The translations under genes were made by a program, and so were the position numbers. A DNA stretch of 64,000 bases from Candidatus Hamiltonella defensa 5AT (Acyrthosiphon pisum) (GTDB lineage Bacteria; Pseudomonadota; Gammaproteobacteria; Enterobacterales; Enterobacteriaceae), in NCBI RefSeq assembly GCF_000021705.1, contig NC_012751.1, positions 62,001 through 126,000 on the forward strand. Direction: 5' to 3'. Below the pieces are notes generated by a model. It saw only the letters and a list, made by a program, of their open reading frames with translations, did no database searches and was not told the origin of the DNA. Positions 1 through 9,669 of this stretch are shown here, one piece after another. How positions within the stretch are numbered: the first letter of the stretch is position 1; every line of letters starts with the position of its first letter.

Positions 1-862
1 ATATGTGCCGAAAGGCGTACGTTGTCCCATGGAATTATCGACTTATTTTCGGATTAATGCGGCCAAAACAGGTCAGTTTGAACGGACCATCATTATTGCC
101 GATGAAGGCAGCTATGTGAGCTATATTGAAGGTTGTTCCGCACCTGTGAGAGAGGCCTCCCAATTACATGCTGCAGTGGTAGAAGTTATTTTGCATAAAA
201 ATGCCGAGGTCAAATATTCTACCGTGCAAAATTGGTTTGCGGGCTCAGAAACGACAGGAGGTATTTTAAATTTCGTGACAAAAAGAGCTCTTTGTAAAGG
301 AGCGGGTTCAAAAATGTCCTGGACCCAATCAGAAACAGGTTCGGCCATTACCTGGAAATATCCCAGTGTGATTTTGCAAGGAGATCATTCTATTGGAGAG
401 TTTTTTTCTGTGGCGTTAACTAATGGAAAACAACAGGCTGATACAGGCACTAAAATGATCCACATTGGGAAAAACACGAAATCAACTATTATTTCCAAGG
501 GTATTTCTGCAGGACACAGTCAAAACACGTATCGTGGATTGGTCAAAATATTACCAGGCGCACATAATGCGCGTAATTTTACTCAATGTGATTCTATGCT
601 GATAGGATCTGATTCAGCAGCCAATACTTTCCCCTACGTAGAAGTTAAAAACAACTCAGCTCAATTAGAACATGAAGCGACCACCTCCAGGATTGGTGAC
701 GATCAATTGTTTTATTGCCTGCAAAGAGGGATCTCGCAAGACGATGCCATTTCTATGATGGTCAATGGGTTCTGCAAAGATGTGTTTTCAGAATTACCGT
801 TGGAATTTGCCGTAGAAGCGCAAAAATTATTGGCCATCAACTTAGAACATAGCGTGGGTTAA
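1..862 (+). CDS. sufB: Fe-S cluster scaffold protein SufB (5' end outside window)
   Basis: This is the C-terminal part (about 287 residues) of SufB, which is normally about 495 residues. The frame is already open at the first bases, so the gene starts upstream of the window. SufB works with SufC and SufD in the cytoplasmic SufBC2D scaffold, which assembles iron-sulfur clusters, typically under oxidative or iron stress. The visible protein is nearly collinear with enterobacterial SufB. It includes the conserved GVRCPMELSTYFRIN block near the start, the ARNFTQCDSMLIG stretch, and the C-terminal EAQKLLAINLEHSVG. It is followed by sufC after a 102 bp spacer, longer than the other gaps in this operon. 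Identification is secure; the true start cannot be seen. Confidence 0.97.
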   Translation, partial: YVPKGVRCPMELSTYFRINAAKTGQFERTIIIADEGSYVSYIEGCSAPVREASQLHAAVVEVILHKNAEVKYSTVQNWFAGSETTGGILNFVTKRALCKGAGSKMSWTQSETGSAITWKYPSVILQGDHSIGEFFSVALTNGKQQADTGTKMIHIGKNTKSTIISKGISAGHSQNTYRGLVKILPGAHNARNFTQCDSMLIGSDSAANTFPYVEVKNNSAQLEHEATTSRIGDDQLFYCLQRGISQDDAISMMVNGFCKDVFSELPLEFAVEAQKLLAINLEHSVG

Positions 863-964
863 ATTTCTATCGAGAGATTTTTTTAATCACCCTAACGCAG
901 AGTGTTCATCCCACCGTAGATTTTGCAGGAAGTCTAATATGGTTCCTGTTACAAAGGAAAAGAT

Positions 965-1705
965 ATGTTAAGTATCAATAATCTCAACGTCAGTGTGGAA
1001 GAAACACCTATTCTCAAAGGTCTTGATTTAACGATCAAATCAGGGGAAGTCCACGCTATCATGGGTCCGAATGGATCAGGCAAAAGCACCTTGTCTTCCA
1101 CTTTAGCAGGAAGAGAAGAATATCAAGTGACTCAAGGTGAGGTATTGTTTAAAGGCAAGAATTTATTGGAATTAGATCCCTCTGAACGCGCGGGCGAAGG
1201 GGTGTTTCTTGCTTTTCAATATCCAGTCGAAATTCCTGGTGTGAGTAATCGATTTTTTTTACAAACCGCAGTGAACGCAGTGAGAAAATATCGGCAACAG
1301 GCGCCTTTAGATCGCTTTGATTTTACAGATTTTATTGAAGAAAAAATGGCTTTACTAAAAATGCCAGCAGATTTATTGACTCGTTCTGTGAATGTGGGGT
1401 TTTCTGGCGGTGAAAAAAAACGCAATGATATTTTACAAATGGCGGCATTAGAGCCAGCGCTTTGTATTTTGGATGAAACGGACTCTGGATTGGATATTGA
1501 TGCCTTAAAAATTGTGGCTCAAGGAGTCAATTCACTGCGTAATGAAAAACGTGCGTTTATTATTGTGACGCACTATCAGCGCATTCTGGAATATATCAAG
1601 CCTGATTTCGTTCACGTACTACATGAAGGGCGTATGATTAAGTCTGGTGATTTCACCTTGGTAAAAGAATTGGAGGAACGAGGTTATGGCTGGCTTACCG
1701 ACTAG
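965..1705 (+). CDS. sufC: Fe-S cluster assembly ATPase SufC
   Basis: SufC is the cytoplasmic ABC-type ATPase that energises the SufBCD scaffold. At 246 residues it has the family length. The Walker A motif GPNGSGKST is at residues 34-42. An ABC signature of the SufC kind (SGGEKKRND) lies near residue 150, followed by a Walker B region (CILDETDSGLDID) and the H-loop VTHY. There are no membrane segments, as expected for a soluble ABC protein. A purine-rich AAAGGAAAAG ribosome site lies just before the ATG. The 3' end overlaps the sufD start by 20 bases, which suggests translational coupling. Confidence 0.98.
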   Translation: MLSINNLNVSVEETPILKGLDLTIKSGEVHAIMGPNGSGKSTLSSTLAGREEYQVTQGEVLFKGKNLLELDPSERAGEGVFLAFQYPVEIPGVSNRFFLQTAVNAVRKYRQQAPLDRFDFTDFIEEKMALLKMPADLLTRSVNVGFSGGEKKRNDILQMAALEPALCILDETDSGLDIDALKIVAQGVNSLRNEKRAFIIVTHYQRILEYIKPDFVHVLHEGRMIKSGDFTLVKELEERGYGWLTD

Positions 1706-2984
1706 GGTGAAGAGGGAATTGCCAGAAAAACCGGATGTGTCCAAAAATCCGTTTTCCCAATTGTTTGAGCAAAAAACAACGGCGCCTTCGCATCATAAAG
1801 AAGCTCATTGGCAGGCATTATTAAAACTCGGTTTTCCTCATGCTAAACACGAAGATTGGAGATATACCTCTCTGAATCGCCTACTGGATCACACCTTTAC
1901 CTTAGAAAAAAAATCGACTGTCACTCCTGAAAAATGTGGCGATTTGGCACTTTTTATGGTTGGGCAATCTCATAAACTGGTTTTTATTGATGGTCATTTT
2001 ATCGCTTCTCTAAGTGAGATAGATGAGATCCCATACGAACTTTTAAAAAGAAAACAGGCCGTCCCTGCTCCTGTTAAGCCTGAATTTTTTTTACATCTCA
2101 CAGAAAGTTTGTCAGTAGAAAACCTCGTGATTCGTTTAGCAGCGGGTCAAAAAAGCAAAAAACCGCTTTATTTATTGCATATCAGTTCTGGTCAAGAGAC
2201 GAGCCCGTTAAAGATGGCACATTATCGTCATCATCTTTTACTGGAGCCCGGATCAGAGGCAGAAGTGGTCGAACATTTTGTGAGTTTAAATACTCAAAGG
2301 CACTTTACAGGGGCTCGTTTGACGGCCTCAATAGGAGAAGAGGCGAGACTGCATCATTATAAACTCGCGTTTGAGAACAATCAAAGTGATCATTTTGCTC
2401 ATAATGACTTTGTATTGGCTTCTCGAGCGAGTGTCCATAGTGCCCACTTTTTGTTAGGCGCTGCCCTCACTCGTCATCATACCAGCGTTCAGCTCAATGG
2501 AGAGGGTGCCAGTGCCTCCATCAACAGCTTGCTTCTCCCGAAGGAGATGGAATTGTTCGATAGCCGAACTCATGTTGAGCATAATCAGATAGGTTGCCAA
2601 AGCAGGCAGTTACACAAAACCATGGTATCGAAGCAGGGTACAGCGGTTTTTAATGGCATGATTAAGGTGGCGCCTAAAGCGATACAAACCGATGCGCATA
2701 TGATCAATAACAATCTGTTACTGAATGCATCTGCTCAAGTCAATACAAAGCCTCAACTTGAAATTGATGCAGATGATGTCAAATGTAGCCATGGGGCTAC
2801 CGTGGGTTGTATTGATAATCAGCAAATGTTTTATCTACAATCGAGGGGAATCACTCATTCTCAGGCACGAAAAATGATCTTGTTTGCTTTTGCATCTGAA
2901 CTGACGGAAGGCATCAAACTTGACCTGGTGCGTGAATCGGTTTTATCACGGTTTTCAGAGCGTTTATCAGAGGAGTTGTCATGA
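1686..2984 (+). CDS. sufD: Fe-S cluster assembly protein SufD
   Basis: SufD is the SufB paralogue that forms the SufB-SufD heterodimer of the scaffold and is needed for iron entry. It has 432 residues, close to the 423 of E. coli. The C-terminal beta-helix half is well conserved, with KCSHGATVGCIDNQQMFYLQ carrying the conserved Cys and His near residue 360, followed by an SRGI-type motif. The start lies inside sufC and is preceded by a GGAGG-like site. The stop overlaps the sufS start in an ATGA arrangement. Identification is secure from family alignment and operon position. Confidence 0.97.
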   Translation: MAGLPTRVKRELPEKPDVSKNPFSQLFEQKTTAPSHHKEAHWQALLKLGFPHAKHEDWRYTSLNRLLDHTFTLEKKSTVTPEKCGDLALFMVGQSHKLVFIDGHFIASLSEIDEIPYELLKRKQAVPAPVKPEFFLHLTESLSVENLVIRLAAGQKSKKPLYLLHISSGQETSPLKMAHYRHHLLLEPGSEAEVVEHFVSLNTQRHFTGARLTASIGEEARLHHYKLAFENNQSDHFAHNDFVLASRASVHSAHFLLGAALTRHHTSVQLNGEGASASINSLLLPKEMELFDSRTHVEHNQIGCQSRQLHKTMVSKQGTAVFNGMIKVAPKAIQTDAHMINNNLLLNASAQVNTKPQLEIDADDVKCSHGATVGCIDNQQMFYLQSRGITHSQARKMILFAFASELTEGIKLDLVRESVLSRFSERLSEELS

Positions 2985-4240
2985 ATTTTTTCGAATCCTC
3001 TCTGGCTATTTCTTCTTGTTTTTCTATTCAAAAAGTGCGCGAAGATTTTCCCATATTAGCTGAAAAAATCCATGAAAAACCTCTCATTTACCTTGACAGC
3101 GCATCAAGCGCTCAAAAACCACAATCGGTTATCAATAGCGAATTAACGTTTTATTCTAAAAAGTATGCCGCGGTGCACAGAGGGGTGCACACCTTAAGTG
3201 CTCAGGCAACGCAAGATATGGAGCAAGTTCGGGTGAAAGTCGCTGATTTTATCCAAGCCCAATCTCCAAAAGAAATTGTGTTTGTCAAAGGCACCACAGA
3301 AGCCATCAATCTGGTCGCAAACAGTTATGGACGGCATTTTTTTCACCCAGGTGAGAATATCATCCTCACTGAGATGGAACATCATGCCAATATTGTCCCT
3401 TGGCAGATGCTGGCACGAGAGCGAGGTCTCAACATAAAAGTATGGAAATTAACCCATGAGGGTGAACTGGATATCGATCAATTATCAGAATTAATAGATA
3501 ACAAAACCCGTTTATTGGCTATCACACAGGTTTCCAATGTATTAGGGACAGTCAACCCCATCAAAAAAATTGTGGCGAGGGCGAAAGAAAGTGGACTATT
3601 AGTTCTGGTGGATGGTGCCCAGGCGGTGATGCATCAATCCGTGAACGTACAGGATCTCGATTGTGATTTTTATGCATTTTCAGGGCATAAATTATATGGG
3701 CCTTCTGGAATAGGTATTTTATATGCAAAAAAAGCGCTATTGGATGTGATGCCCCCTTGGGAAGGGGGAGGATCCATGATCGAAAAAGTCAGTTTGACAG
3801 AAGATACGACCTTCACAAAAGCCCCTTGGCGTTTTGAAGCAGGTTCCCCAAATACGGCGGGCATCGTGGGCTTGGGAGCCGCGATTGAATATGTGACCCA
3901 TTTAGGATTAACAGACATTGCAAAATACGAAAAATCCTTGATGAAATACAGCTTGGCTGCATTATCGACATGTAAAACAGTGAAACTATACGGCTCTCAA
4001 AAAACACGAACCGGAGTGATAGCTTTTAATCTAGGAAAACATCACGCCTATGATGTTGGGTGTTTTTTAGATCAATATGGGATTGCTATCCGAACAGGAC
4101 ATCATTGCGCGATGCCTTTGATGTCGTTTTATCAAGTGCCCAGTATGTGTCGTATTTCGTTAGCGATGTACAATACTCTGGAAGAAATTGATTTTTTTAT
4201 CGAAAAATTACAGCATATTGAAAATATACTCAGCAGCTGA
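2981..4240 (+). CDS. sufS: Cysteine desulfurase SufS (group II)
   Basis: SufS is a PLP-dependent cytoplasmic desulfurase that takes sulfur from L-cysteine and passes it to SufE and then to SufB. It has 419 residues. The PLP Schiff-base lysine is Lys237 in SGHKLYGPSG. The persulfide-forming cysteine is Cys376 in RTGHHCAMP, matching E. coli Lys226 and Cys364 with about an 11-residue offset. The offset comes from a slightly longer N-terminus. An ATG further in is possible, but the 4-base overlap with the sufD stop favours the start used here. sufE follows after about 35 bases. Confidence 0.97.
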   Translation: MNFFESSLAISSCFSIQKVREDFPILAEKIHEKPLIYLDSASSAQKPQSVINSELTFYSKKYAAVHRGVHTLSAQATQDMEQVRVKVADFIQAQSPKEIVFVKGTTEAINLVANSYGRHFFHPGENIILTEMEHHANIVPWQMLARERGLNIKVWKLTHEGELDIDQLSELIDNKTRLLAITQVSNVLGTVNPIKKIVARAKESGLLVLVDGAQAVMHQSVNVQDLDCDFYAFSGHKLYGPSGIGILYAKKALLDVMPPWEGGGSMIEKVSLTEDTTFTKAPWRFEAGSPNTAGIVGLGAAIEYVTHLGLTDIAKYEKSLMKYSLAALSTCKTVKLYGSQKTRTGVIAFNLGKHHAYDVGCFLDQYGIAIRTGHHCAMPLMSFYQVPSMCRISLAMYNTLEEIDFFIEKLQHIENILSS

Positions 4241-4275
4241 GCAATGGCTTTTTTAATCCGTCAGGAAAGATTGTG

Positions 4276-4704
4276 ATGGCTATTTTCCCCAATCAACAAA
4301 AATTGATGAAAAATTTTTCTCGTTGCCAAAACTGGGAAGAAAAGTATCTTTATATGATGGAGTTAGGTGCGATGCTGACACCTTTAACCGAAGAGCAGCG
4401 CCAACCCAAAAATTTGATCGCAGGTTGTCAAAGTCAAGTTTGGATTGTGATGAAACAAGACAGTGAGGGCAAGATTTTGTTTTTTGGGGACAGCGATGCC
4501 GCTATTGTGAAAGGTTTGATCGCAATGGTGTTTATTTTATGTCAAAACCTGTCTCTAGATGAGATCATCAAATTGGATGCGCATTCTTTTTTTACTGATC
4601 TTGCATTGACTCAGCATTTAACCCCTTCACGTTCTGAAGGATTATCCGCCATGGTGGAAGCCATTCGAGCAAAAGCAGCTCTGATAAGCACGATCATAGT
4701 TTAG
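4276..4704 (+). CDS. sufE: Sulfur acceptor protein SufE
   Basis: SufE takes the persulfide sulfur from SufS and delivers it to the SufBCD scaffold. The catalytic cysteine is exactly Cys51 in AGCQSQVW when the ATG at 4276 is used. That start gives 142 residues and the conserved NWEEKYLYMMELG block. A GTG codon immediately upstream is in frame but has no support. The C-terminal motif LTQHLTPSRSEG is typical. The last 4 bases overlap the end of the convergent cyoE gene, so the suf and cyo units meet without space for a dedicated terminator. Confidence 0.96.
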   Translation: MAIFPNQQKLMKNFSRCQNWEEKYLYMMELGAMLTPLTEEQRQPKNLIAGCQSQVWIVMKQDSEGKILFFGDSDAAIVKGLIAMVFILCQNLSLDEIIKLDAHSFFTDLALTQHLTPSRSEGLSAMVEAIRAKAALISTIIV

Positions 4705-5573
4705 TCCCCGATCATTTTTGATATCAAAAAATCAAGAGACATCATCATACTCAGCGAGCTGATGATAACGATCGAAAAAATAAAAATGCTTTTTGCCCAT
4801 TGACTGTCATTGCTGGCTTTATAACCCTTGAATGCCATGATAAGCCACATACCGTTTAGGACGACGGAGGTCAGCATAAATAAATAGCCTGTATAACCCA
4901 TTAATGTCAGCATGAGGGTAGCTATCATAAAGGCAAAAATATAGAAAATGATGTGATTTTTTGTAATGAATATCCCTTTCACGACGGGTAAAACAGGAAT
5001 GTTTGCCGCCTGATAATCCTTAAAACGAAAGATACCTATCGCGTAAGAATGCGGCATTTGCCATAAAGCGAAGAGCAATAGCAAGATAAAAGCCCCCATA
5101 TCAAATTGAGCCGTCACAGTACAATAACCGATGACAGGAGGCGCTGCGCCCGATAAACTGCCTATCAGAGTGCCATAAACGCTGTGCCGCTTCATGTAAA
5201 GACTATAAACAAACACATAGATCACAAAGCCCATCGCGGCCAATAACACCGTTAACCTATTAGTGGTCATGTAAAGTAAAAAAAGACCTGATAAACCGAG
5301 CACTGATGCATAAATCAGGCTTATTTCAGGAGACATCAGCCCTTTCACCAAAACGCGATTTTTGGTTCTCTCCATGATTTTATCGATGTCACGATCAATG
5401 TAATTATTGAAGACACAACCAGAGGCAATCACACAGGAAACCCCAAAAAGACTACCTAAAAAAAGAGGCCAATTGATGGCCCCTTTTGCCGCGACAAAAA
5501 ATCCCCCTATGAAAGAAATGAGATTCCCAAAAATAATGCCTGGCTTAGTGATGTTGATATATGGCTTTATCAT
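4701..5573 (-). CDS. cyoE: Protoheme IX farnesyltransferase (heme O synthase)
   Basis: CyoE is an inner-membrane UbiA-family prenyltransferase that farnesylates heme B to heme O, the cofactor of cytochrome bo3. It has 290 residues, with several hydrophobic helices throughout. The first Asp-rich motif, NNYIDRDID, is at residues 56-64. A second polar cluster follows the RFKDY stretch in the middle of the protein. It is the last gene of the cyoABCDE operon, 13 bases after cyoD. It converges on sufE with a 4-base overlap. Identification is secure. Confidence 0.97.
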   Translation of the reverse strand: MIKPYINITKPGIIFGNLISFIGGFFVAAKGAINWPLFLGSLFGVSCVIASGCVFNNYIDRDIDKIMERTKNRVLVKGLMSPEISLIYASVLGLSGLFLLYMTTNRLTVLLAAMGFVIYVFVYSLYMKRHSVYGTLIGSLSGAAPPVIGYCTVTAQFDMGAFILLLLFALWQMPHSYAIGIFRFKDYQAANIPVLPVVKGIFITKNHIIFYIFAFMIATLMLTLMGYTGYLFMLTSVVLNGMWLIMAFKGYKASNDSQWAKSIFIFSIVIISSLSMMMSLDFLISKMIGD

Positions 5574-5586
5574 TAAATCAGGCTCT

Positions 5587-5985
5587 TTACTGGATCATCA
5601 TGTTGATATTGAGGTGATGCATAATCCAAAGTGACCCAACGAGGACAATAGCGATAATAATGACAGTAAATATAAAGGCGACAAGATTCCAACGTTCTTC
5701 TGAAGCGCCATTCATGTGCAAAAAATAAACTAGATGTACAATAATTTGTACTACTGCCGTTGCAATCACTGTGGCTAATATAACGGTACGAGAAGCAGAC
5801 TGATTCATCACCATCATAAACGGAATCACAGTCAACATAACCGATAAAATAAAACCGACAACATATGATTTCAGGCTACCCTGATGAGCGCCCCCTCTTT
5901 CTGCAGAAAGATGATCAATCGTTTTTTCAGGTTTCTTTATTGCATGAGCGTGATTTTGATTAGGATCAGTTTTTAAATGATTCAT
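5587..5985 (-). CDS. cyoD: Cytochrome bo3 ubiquinol oxidase subunit IV
   Basis: This is small membrane subunit IV of cytochrome bo3, which assists assembly of the copper and heme centre. It has 132 residues and three predicted transmembrane helices. The conserved ends are GSLKSYVVGFILSVMLTVIP and WIMHHLNINMM. The N-terminus is about 23 residues longer than in E. coli and rich in His and Lys, with no closer ATG in frame. The start directly abuts the cyoC stop, indicating operon coupling. Confidence 0.96.
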   Translation of the reverse strand: MNHLKTDPNQNHAHAIKKPEKTIDHLSAERGGAHQGSLKSYVVGFILSVMLTVIPFMMVMNQSASRTVILATVIATAVVQIIVHLVYFLHMNGASEERWNLVAFIFTVIIIAIVLVGSLWIMHHLNINMMIQ

Positions 5986-6618
5986 CTACATAGCTCCTAA
6001 TAGATAAACGATCGTAAATACACAAATCCAGATCACATCTAAAAAATGCCAGAAAAGGCTCAGACACATTAATCGAGTCTGATTTATCGGATTTAAACCT
6101 CGTTGTGAGATCTGAACCATCATCACGACAATCCAGATCAACCCTAAAGCCACGTGAAGACCGTGTGTTCCTACTAATGCAAAGAAACTGGATAAAAAAG
6201 CACTGCGATCAGGGCCGGCCCCTTCCCCTATTAACTCATGAAATTCAAAAATTTCCATGCCCACAAAACTGAGTCCCAACAAAAAGGTCAATCCCAACCA
6301 AATATTGACTGATTTTTTTTGGCCTTGATTCATAGCCAGTATGGCAAAACCGTAAGTCATACTACTGAATAACAAAAGGAAAGTTTCCACTAAAACAAAG
6401 GGTAAATTAAAAATATCCTTTCCCATCGGGCCACCAGCGGTACCATTGACCAATACGACATAGGTGGCAAAGAGGGCAGCGAATAAAATACAGTCGCTCA
6501 TTAAATAGATCCAAAAACCAAAGATTTTGGTAGACCCATTTTCATGATGTTCATCGTGCTTTTGAGTGCTCATGGTTTCTTGACTGACGTTATTAATCAT
6601 AAAAGATTCAGTTGACAT
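5986..6618 (-). CDS. cyoC: Cytochrome bo3 ubiquinol oxidase subunit III
   Basis: This is subunit III of the bo3 oxidase, a five-helix inner-membrane protein. Conserved blocks include TKIFGFWIYLMSDCILFA, FALVGTHGLHVALGL and SLFWHFLDVIWICVFT. As called it has 210 residues and overlaps cyoB by 11 bases. An in-frame ATG six codons later (6600) would give 204 residues, the E. coli length. Neither start has a strong ribosome site, so the exact start is open. It sits between cyoB and cyoD in the normal operon order. Confidence 0.96.
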   Translation of the reverse strand: MSTESFMINNVSQETMSTQKHDEHHENGSTKIFGFWIYLMSDCILFAALFATYVVLVNGTAGGPMGKDIFNLPFVLVETFLLLFSSMTYGFAILAMNQGQKKSVNIWLGLTFLLGLSFVGMEIFEFHELIGEGAGPDRSAFLSSFFALVGTHGLHVALGLIWIVVMMVQISQRGLNPINQTRLMCLSLFWHFLDVIWICVFTIVYLLGAM

Positions 6619-8599
6619 GATTCAGACCCGCTTTGTTCAGATATTCATGATGTTCATTTTCAATACGCTCAATGTCTGAAACGGGCACGTAATAATCCAC
6701 ATCTTGGTCGAAACTTTTTGCAATCCAGGTGGCACCCATCCCTATCACCCCCACTATCGCCAGCCACCAGATATGCCAAATCATGGCAAAACCAAAAATG
6801 ACACTAAAAGCGGCAATAATGATCCCTGTTGCACTATTTTTAGACATATGTATTTCTGCATATTTTTCTGGGCGTGGATAAGCTTCTCCCTTCTCTTTCA
6901 TGTCAAAAAACGCATCACGACTTTTGATTTCTGGCACCACCGCAAAATTGTAAAAAGCCGAAGGAGAGGAGGTCGCCCATTCCAGGGTACGCCCTCCCCA
7001 CGGATCTCCTGTTAAATCCCGATTTTTTTCACGATCACGGATACTGACGACAATTTGGATCAACTGGCAGAGAATACCAAAGGCAATCAGAACAGCACCT
7101 CCTGCGGCTACCATCAACAGAGGATGAAATTGGGGATTAATATTTTGGCTCAGACGACGGGTCATCCCCATCAAGCCCAACACGTATAGGGGCATAAAGG
7201 CGACGAAGAAACCGATCAGCCAAAACCAAAATGCCCTGATGCCCCATTTTTCATTTAAGGTAAATCCAAACGCCTTGGGAAACCAATACGTGAGGCCGGC
7301 AAAACAGCCAAACACGACGCCTCCAATAATCACATTATGAAAGTGCGCAATCAAAAAGAGGCTATTGTGCAACACAAAATTCGCTGCCGGCACCGCCAGT
7401 AATACCCCAGTCATTCCGCCCACAGAAAAAGTGACGATAAAACCCAGGGTCCATAACATCGCTGAGTTAAAATGAATACGTCCTTGGTACATAGTAAAGA
7501 GCCAATTGAAAATTTTCACCCCGGTAGGGATAGAAATAATCATGGTCGCAATCCCGAAGAAGGCGTTGACATTCGCCCCAGAGCCCATGGTAAAAAAATG
7601 GTGGAGCCAAACAATAAAGGCTAAAAAAGTAATGACAATCGTTGCCCACACCAGGGAGGTATACCCGAATAACCGTTTCCTTGAAAAGGTGGCCGTGACT
7701 TCAGAAAAAATACCAAACACAGGCAGCACGAGGATATACACTTCAGGGTGACCCCAGGCCCAGACTAAATTGATGTACATCATCATGTTACCGCCCAGTT
7801 CATTTGTAAAGAAATGGGTGCCCAGGTAGCGATCTAGTGTCAGTAAGGCGATGGTGACAGTTAAAATAGGGAAGGCAATAATGATCAAGATGTTTGAGCA
7901 GAATGAAGTCCAGGTAAAGACAGGCATTTTCATCATTGACATGCCAGGCGCGCGCATTTTCAGGATGGTCGTAAAAAGATTAATGCCCGTAAGCAAAGTC
8001 CCCATCCCAGAAATCTGCAAGCTCCATATCCAATAGTCTACCCCCACGTCAGGGCTGTATTCTTTACCGGATAAAGGCGGATAAGCCAGCCAGCCTGTTT
8101 GAGCAAACTCGCCGATGCCTAAAGACAGGTTAATTAAAACCACTCCCGCCACAAAAAGCCAAAAACTTAGAGAATTGAGGAAGGGGAAAGCCATGTCTCG
8201 GGCGCCGATCTGTAAGGGCACCACCAGATTCATTAAACCAATCACTAAAGGCATCGCCACAAAAAAAATCATGATCACGCCATGAGCAGTAAAAATCTGA
8301 TCATAATGATGGGCTGGCAAAAAACCGGCTTCCCCTGCAGAAGAAAGTGCCTGCTGGCTACGCATCAGAATGGCATCGGCGAATCCGCGTAACAACATGA
8401 CCATGGCGACGATAATATACATGATGCCAATTTTTTTATGATCCACAGAAGTCAGCCATTCCCTCCATAACCATGTCCATCGACCAAAATAAGTGATGGC
8501 TGATAGCAGCGACAACCCTGCTAGCATAATGACGGCTAAAGTCACCATAATGATAGGTTCGTGGATAGGGATCGCGTCAAAGGTGAGTTTTCCGAGCAT
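6608..8599 (-). CDS. cyoB: Cytochrome bo3 ubiquinol oxidase subunit I
   Basis: This is the catalytic subunit of the proton-pumping terminal oxidase, which reduces oxygen to water using ubiquinol. It has 663 residues, the same length as E. coli CyoB. The heme and copper ligands are present in order: His in FTAHGVIM, the CuB His and cross-linked Tyr in WGHPEVYI, the His pair in VWLHHFFT, and the two His of IAHFHNVIIGG. About fifteen hydrophobic helices are evident. Only 3 bases separate it from cyoA. It belongs to a reverse-strand operon transcribed cyoA to cyoE. Confidence 0.98.
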   Translation of the reverse strand: MLGKLTFDAIPIHEPIIMVTLAVIMLAGLSLLSAITYFGRWTWLWREWLTSVDHKKIGIMYIIVAMVMLLRGFADAILMRSQQALSSAGEAGFLPAHHYDQIFTAHGVIMIFFVAMPLVIGLMNLVVPLQIGARDMAFPFLNSLSFWLFVAGVVLINLSLGIGEFAQTGWLAYPPLSGKEYSPDVGVDYWIWSLQISGMGTLLTGINLFTTILKMRAPGMSMMKMPVFTWTSFCSNILIIIAFPILTVTIALLTLDRYLGTHFFTNELGGNMMMYINLVWAWGHPEVYILVLPVFGIFSEVTATFSRKRLFGYTSLVWATIVITFLAFIVWLHHFFTMGSGANVNAFFGIATMIISIPTGVKIFNWLFTMYQGRIHFNSAMLWTLGFIVTFSVGGMTGVLLAVPAANFVLHNSLFLIAHFHNVIIGGVVFGCFAGLTYWFPKAFGFTLNEKWGIRAFWFWLIGFFVAFMPLYVLGLMGMTRRLSQNINPQFHPLLMVAAGGAVLIAFGILCQLIQIVVSIRDREKNRDLTGDPWGGRTLEWATSSPSAFYNFAVVPEIKSRDAFFDMKEKGEAYPRPEKYAEIHMSKNSATGIIIAAFSVIFGFAMIWHIWWLAIVGVIGMGATWIAKSFDQDVDYYVPVSDIERIENEHHEYLNKAGLNHVN

Positions 8600-8602
8600 T
8601 TT

Positions 8603-9523
8603 TTATTCCTCCACTGTAGAGTGCAGAGCCTCATGTGTTTGATGCATTTCGATATTCTGATGCATATTCATATCGCCCATAAATTTTTTAATGGTGTCCT
8701 GGAAAAGAAAAGGTTTCACAACAGAAAAATAGGTCACAGGATGATGGTCACTGGGCTGAGCCAATCGATTGAAATCATGAAAAGTATTTAAAGTATGAGG
8801 GGATTTCTTGACTTCTGACACCCAGTGCTGAAAATCTGATTCATCTTTTGTGGCGATGGCCGTAAATTTCATCCCCGAAAATCCTCGACCACTATAGCTA
8901 CTTGAGATTCCTTCGTATTGACCGGGTTTGTTAGCAATTAAGTACAGTTGTGCCTGCATACCAGGCATGGCATAAATTTGGCTGCCTAATTGAGGGATAA
9001 AAAAGGAATTCATCACCGAATCAGAGGTGATTTTGAAATGAATAGGCACATTCATCGGAAAGGCCAATTGATTCACTGTGGCAATCCCTTCTTTGGGATA
9101 AATGAACAACCACTTCCAATCAAGAGAAATGACTTCAATCGTCATAGCGGGCTTGTTGTTTACAATAGGTTTATAGGGATCTAATTCGTGAGCACTTTTC
9201 CAGGTGATGACGCCAAGAATGGCAATAATAATAATAGGGATAATCCAAACCACAGATTCAATTTTGTTGGAATGAGCCCAGTCTGGGGAATATGTTGCTT
9301 TTTTGTTAGATTCACGGTATTTCCAGGCAAAAATGAACACCATCAAAATCACAGGAATTACAACAATTAACATCAACCCCACGGAGGTCAGTATTAATTT
9401 TTTTTGTTCAATCCCTATGGCTCCTTGAGGATTCATCAAAGTAACATCACAGCCGCTCAGTATGATGGGCGCAATAAAAATAGACAACATCCTCAAAAAT
9501 TTTATCAATTTCTTTATTATCAT
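8603..9523 (-). CDS. cyoA: Cytochrome bo3 ubiquinol oxidase subunit II (lipoprotein)
   Basis: This is subunit II of the bo3 oxidase, a lipoprotein with two membrane helices and a periplasmic cupredoxin domain. It has 306 residues (E. coli 315). A signal peptide ends in the lipobox ILSGC with the lipidated Cys25. The helices follow at about 45-65 and 85-110. The cupredoxin domain lacks the CuA ligands, as expected for a quinol oxidase. It is the first gene of the cyo operon; its promoter should lie in the 146 bp AT-rich gap before ubiF, where I could not assign boxes with confidence. Confidence 0.97.
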   Translation of the reverse strand: MIIKKLIKFLRMLSIFIAPIILSGCDVTLMNPQGAIGIEQKKLILTSVGLMLIVVIPVILMVFIFAWKYRESNKKATYSPDWAHSNKIESVVWIIPIIIIAILGVITWKSAHELDPYKPIVNNKPAMTIEVISLDWKWLFIYPKEGIATVNQLAFPMNVPIHFKITSDSVMNSFFIPQLGSQIYAMPGMQAQLYLIANKPGQYEGISSSYSGRGFSGMKFTAIATKDESDFQHWVSEVKKSPHTLNTFHDFNRLAQPSDHHPVTYFSVVKPFLFQDTIKKFMGDMNMHQNIEMHQTHEALHSTVEE

Positions 9524-9669
9524 TTGACAACCTCAATGACAAACGGGCTTATCACCATTCCATCTGTGTGTATATCATAACCATTTCATCACAATTTTGA
9601 ATAATTTATTGGAATTTATATTCAAATCAGGATTTGGATTAATGTTTCGTTTCACCACTCAATTACTAT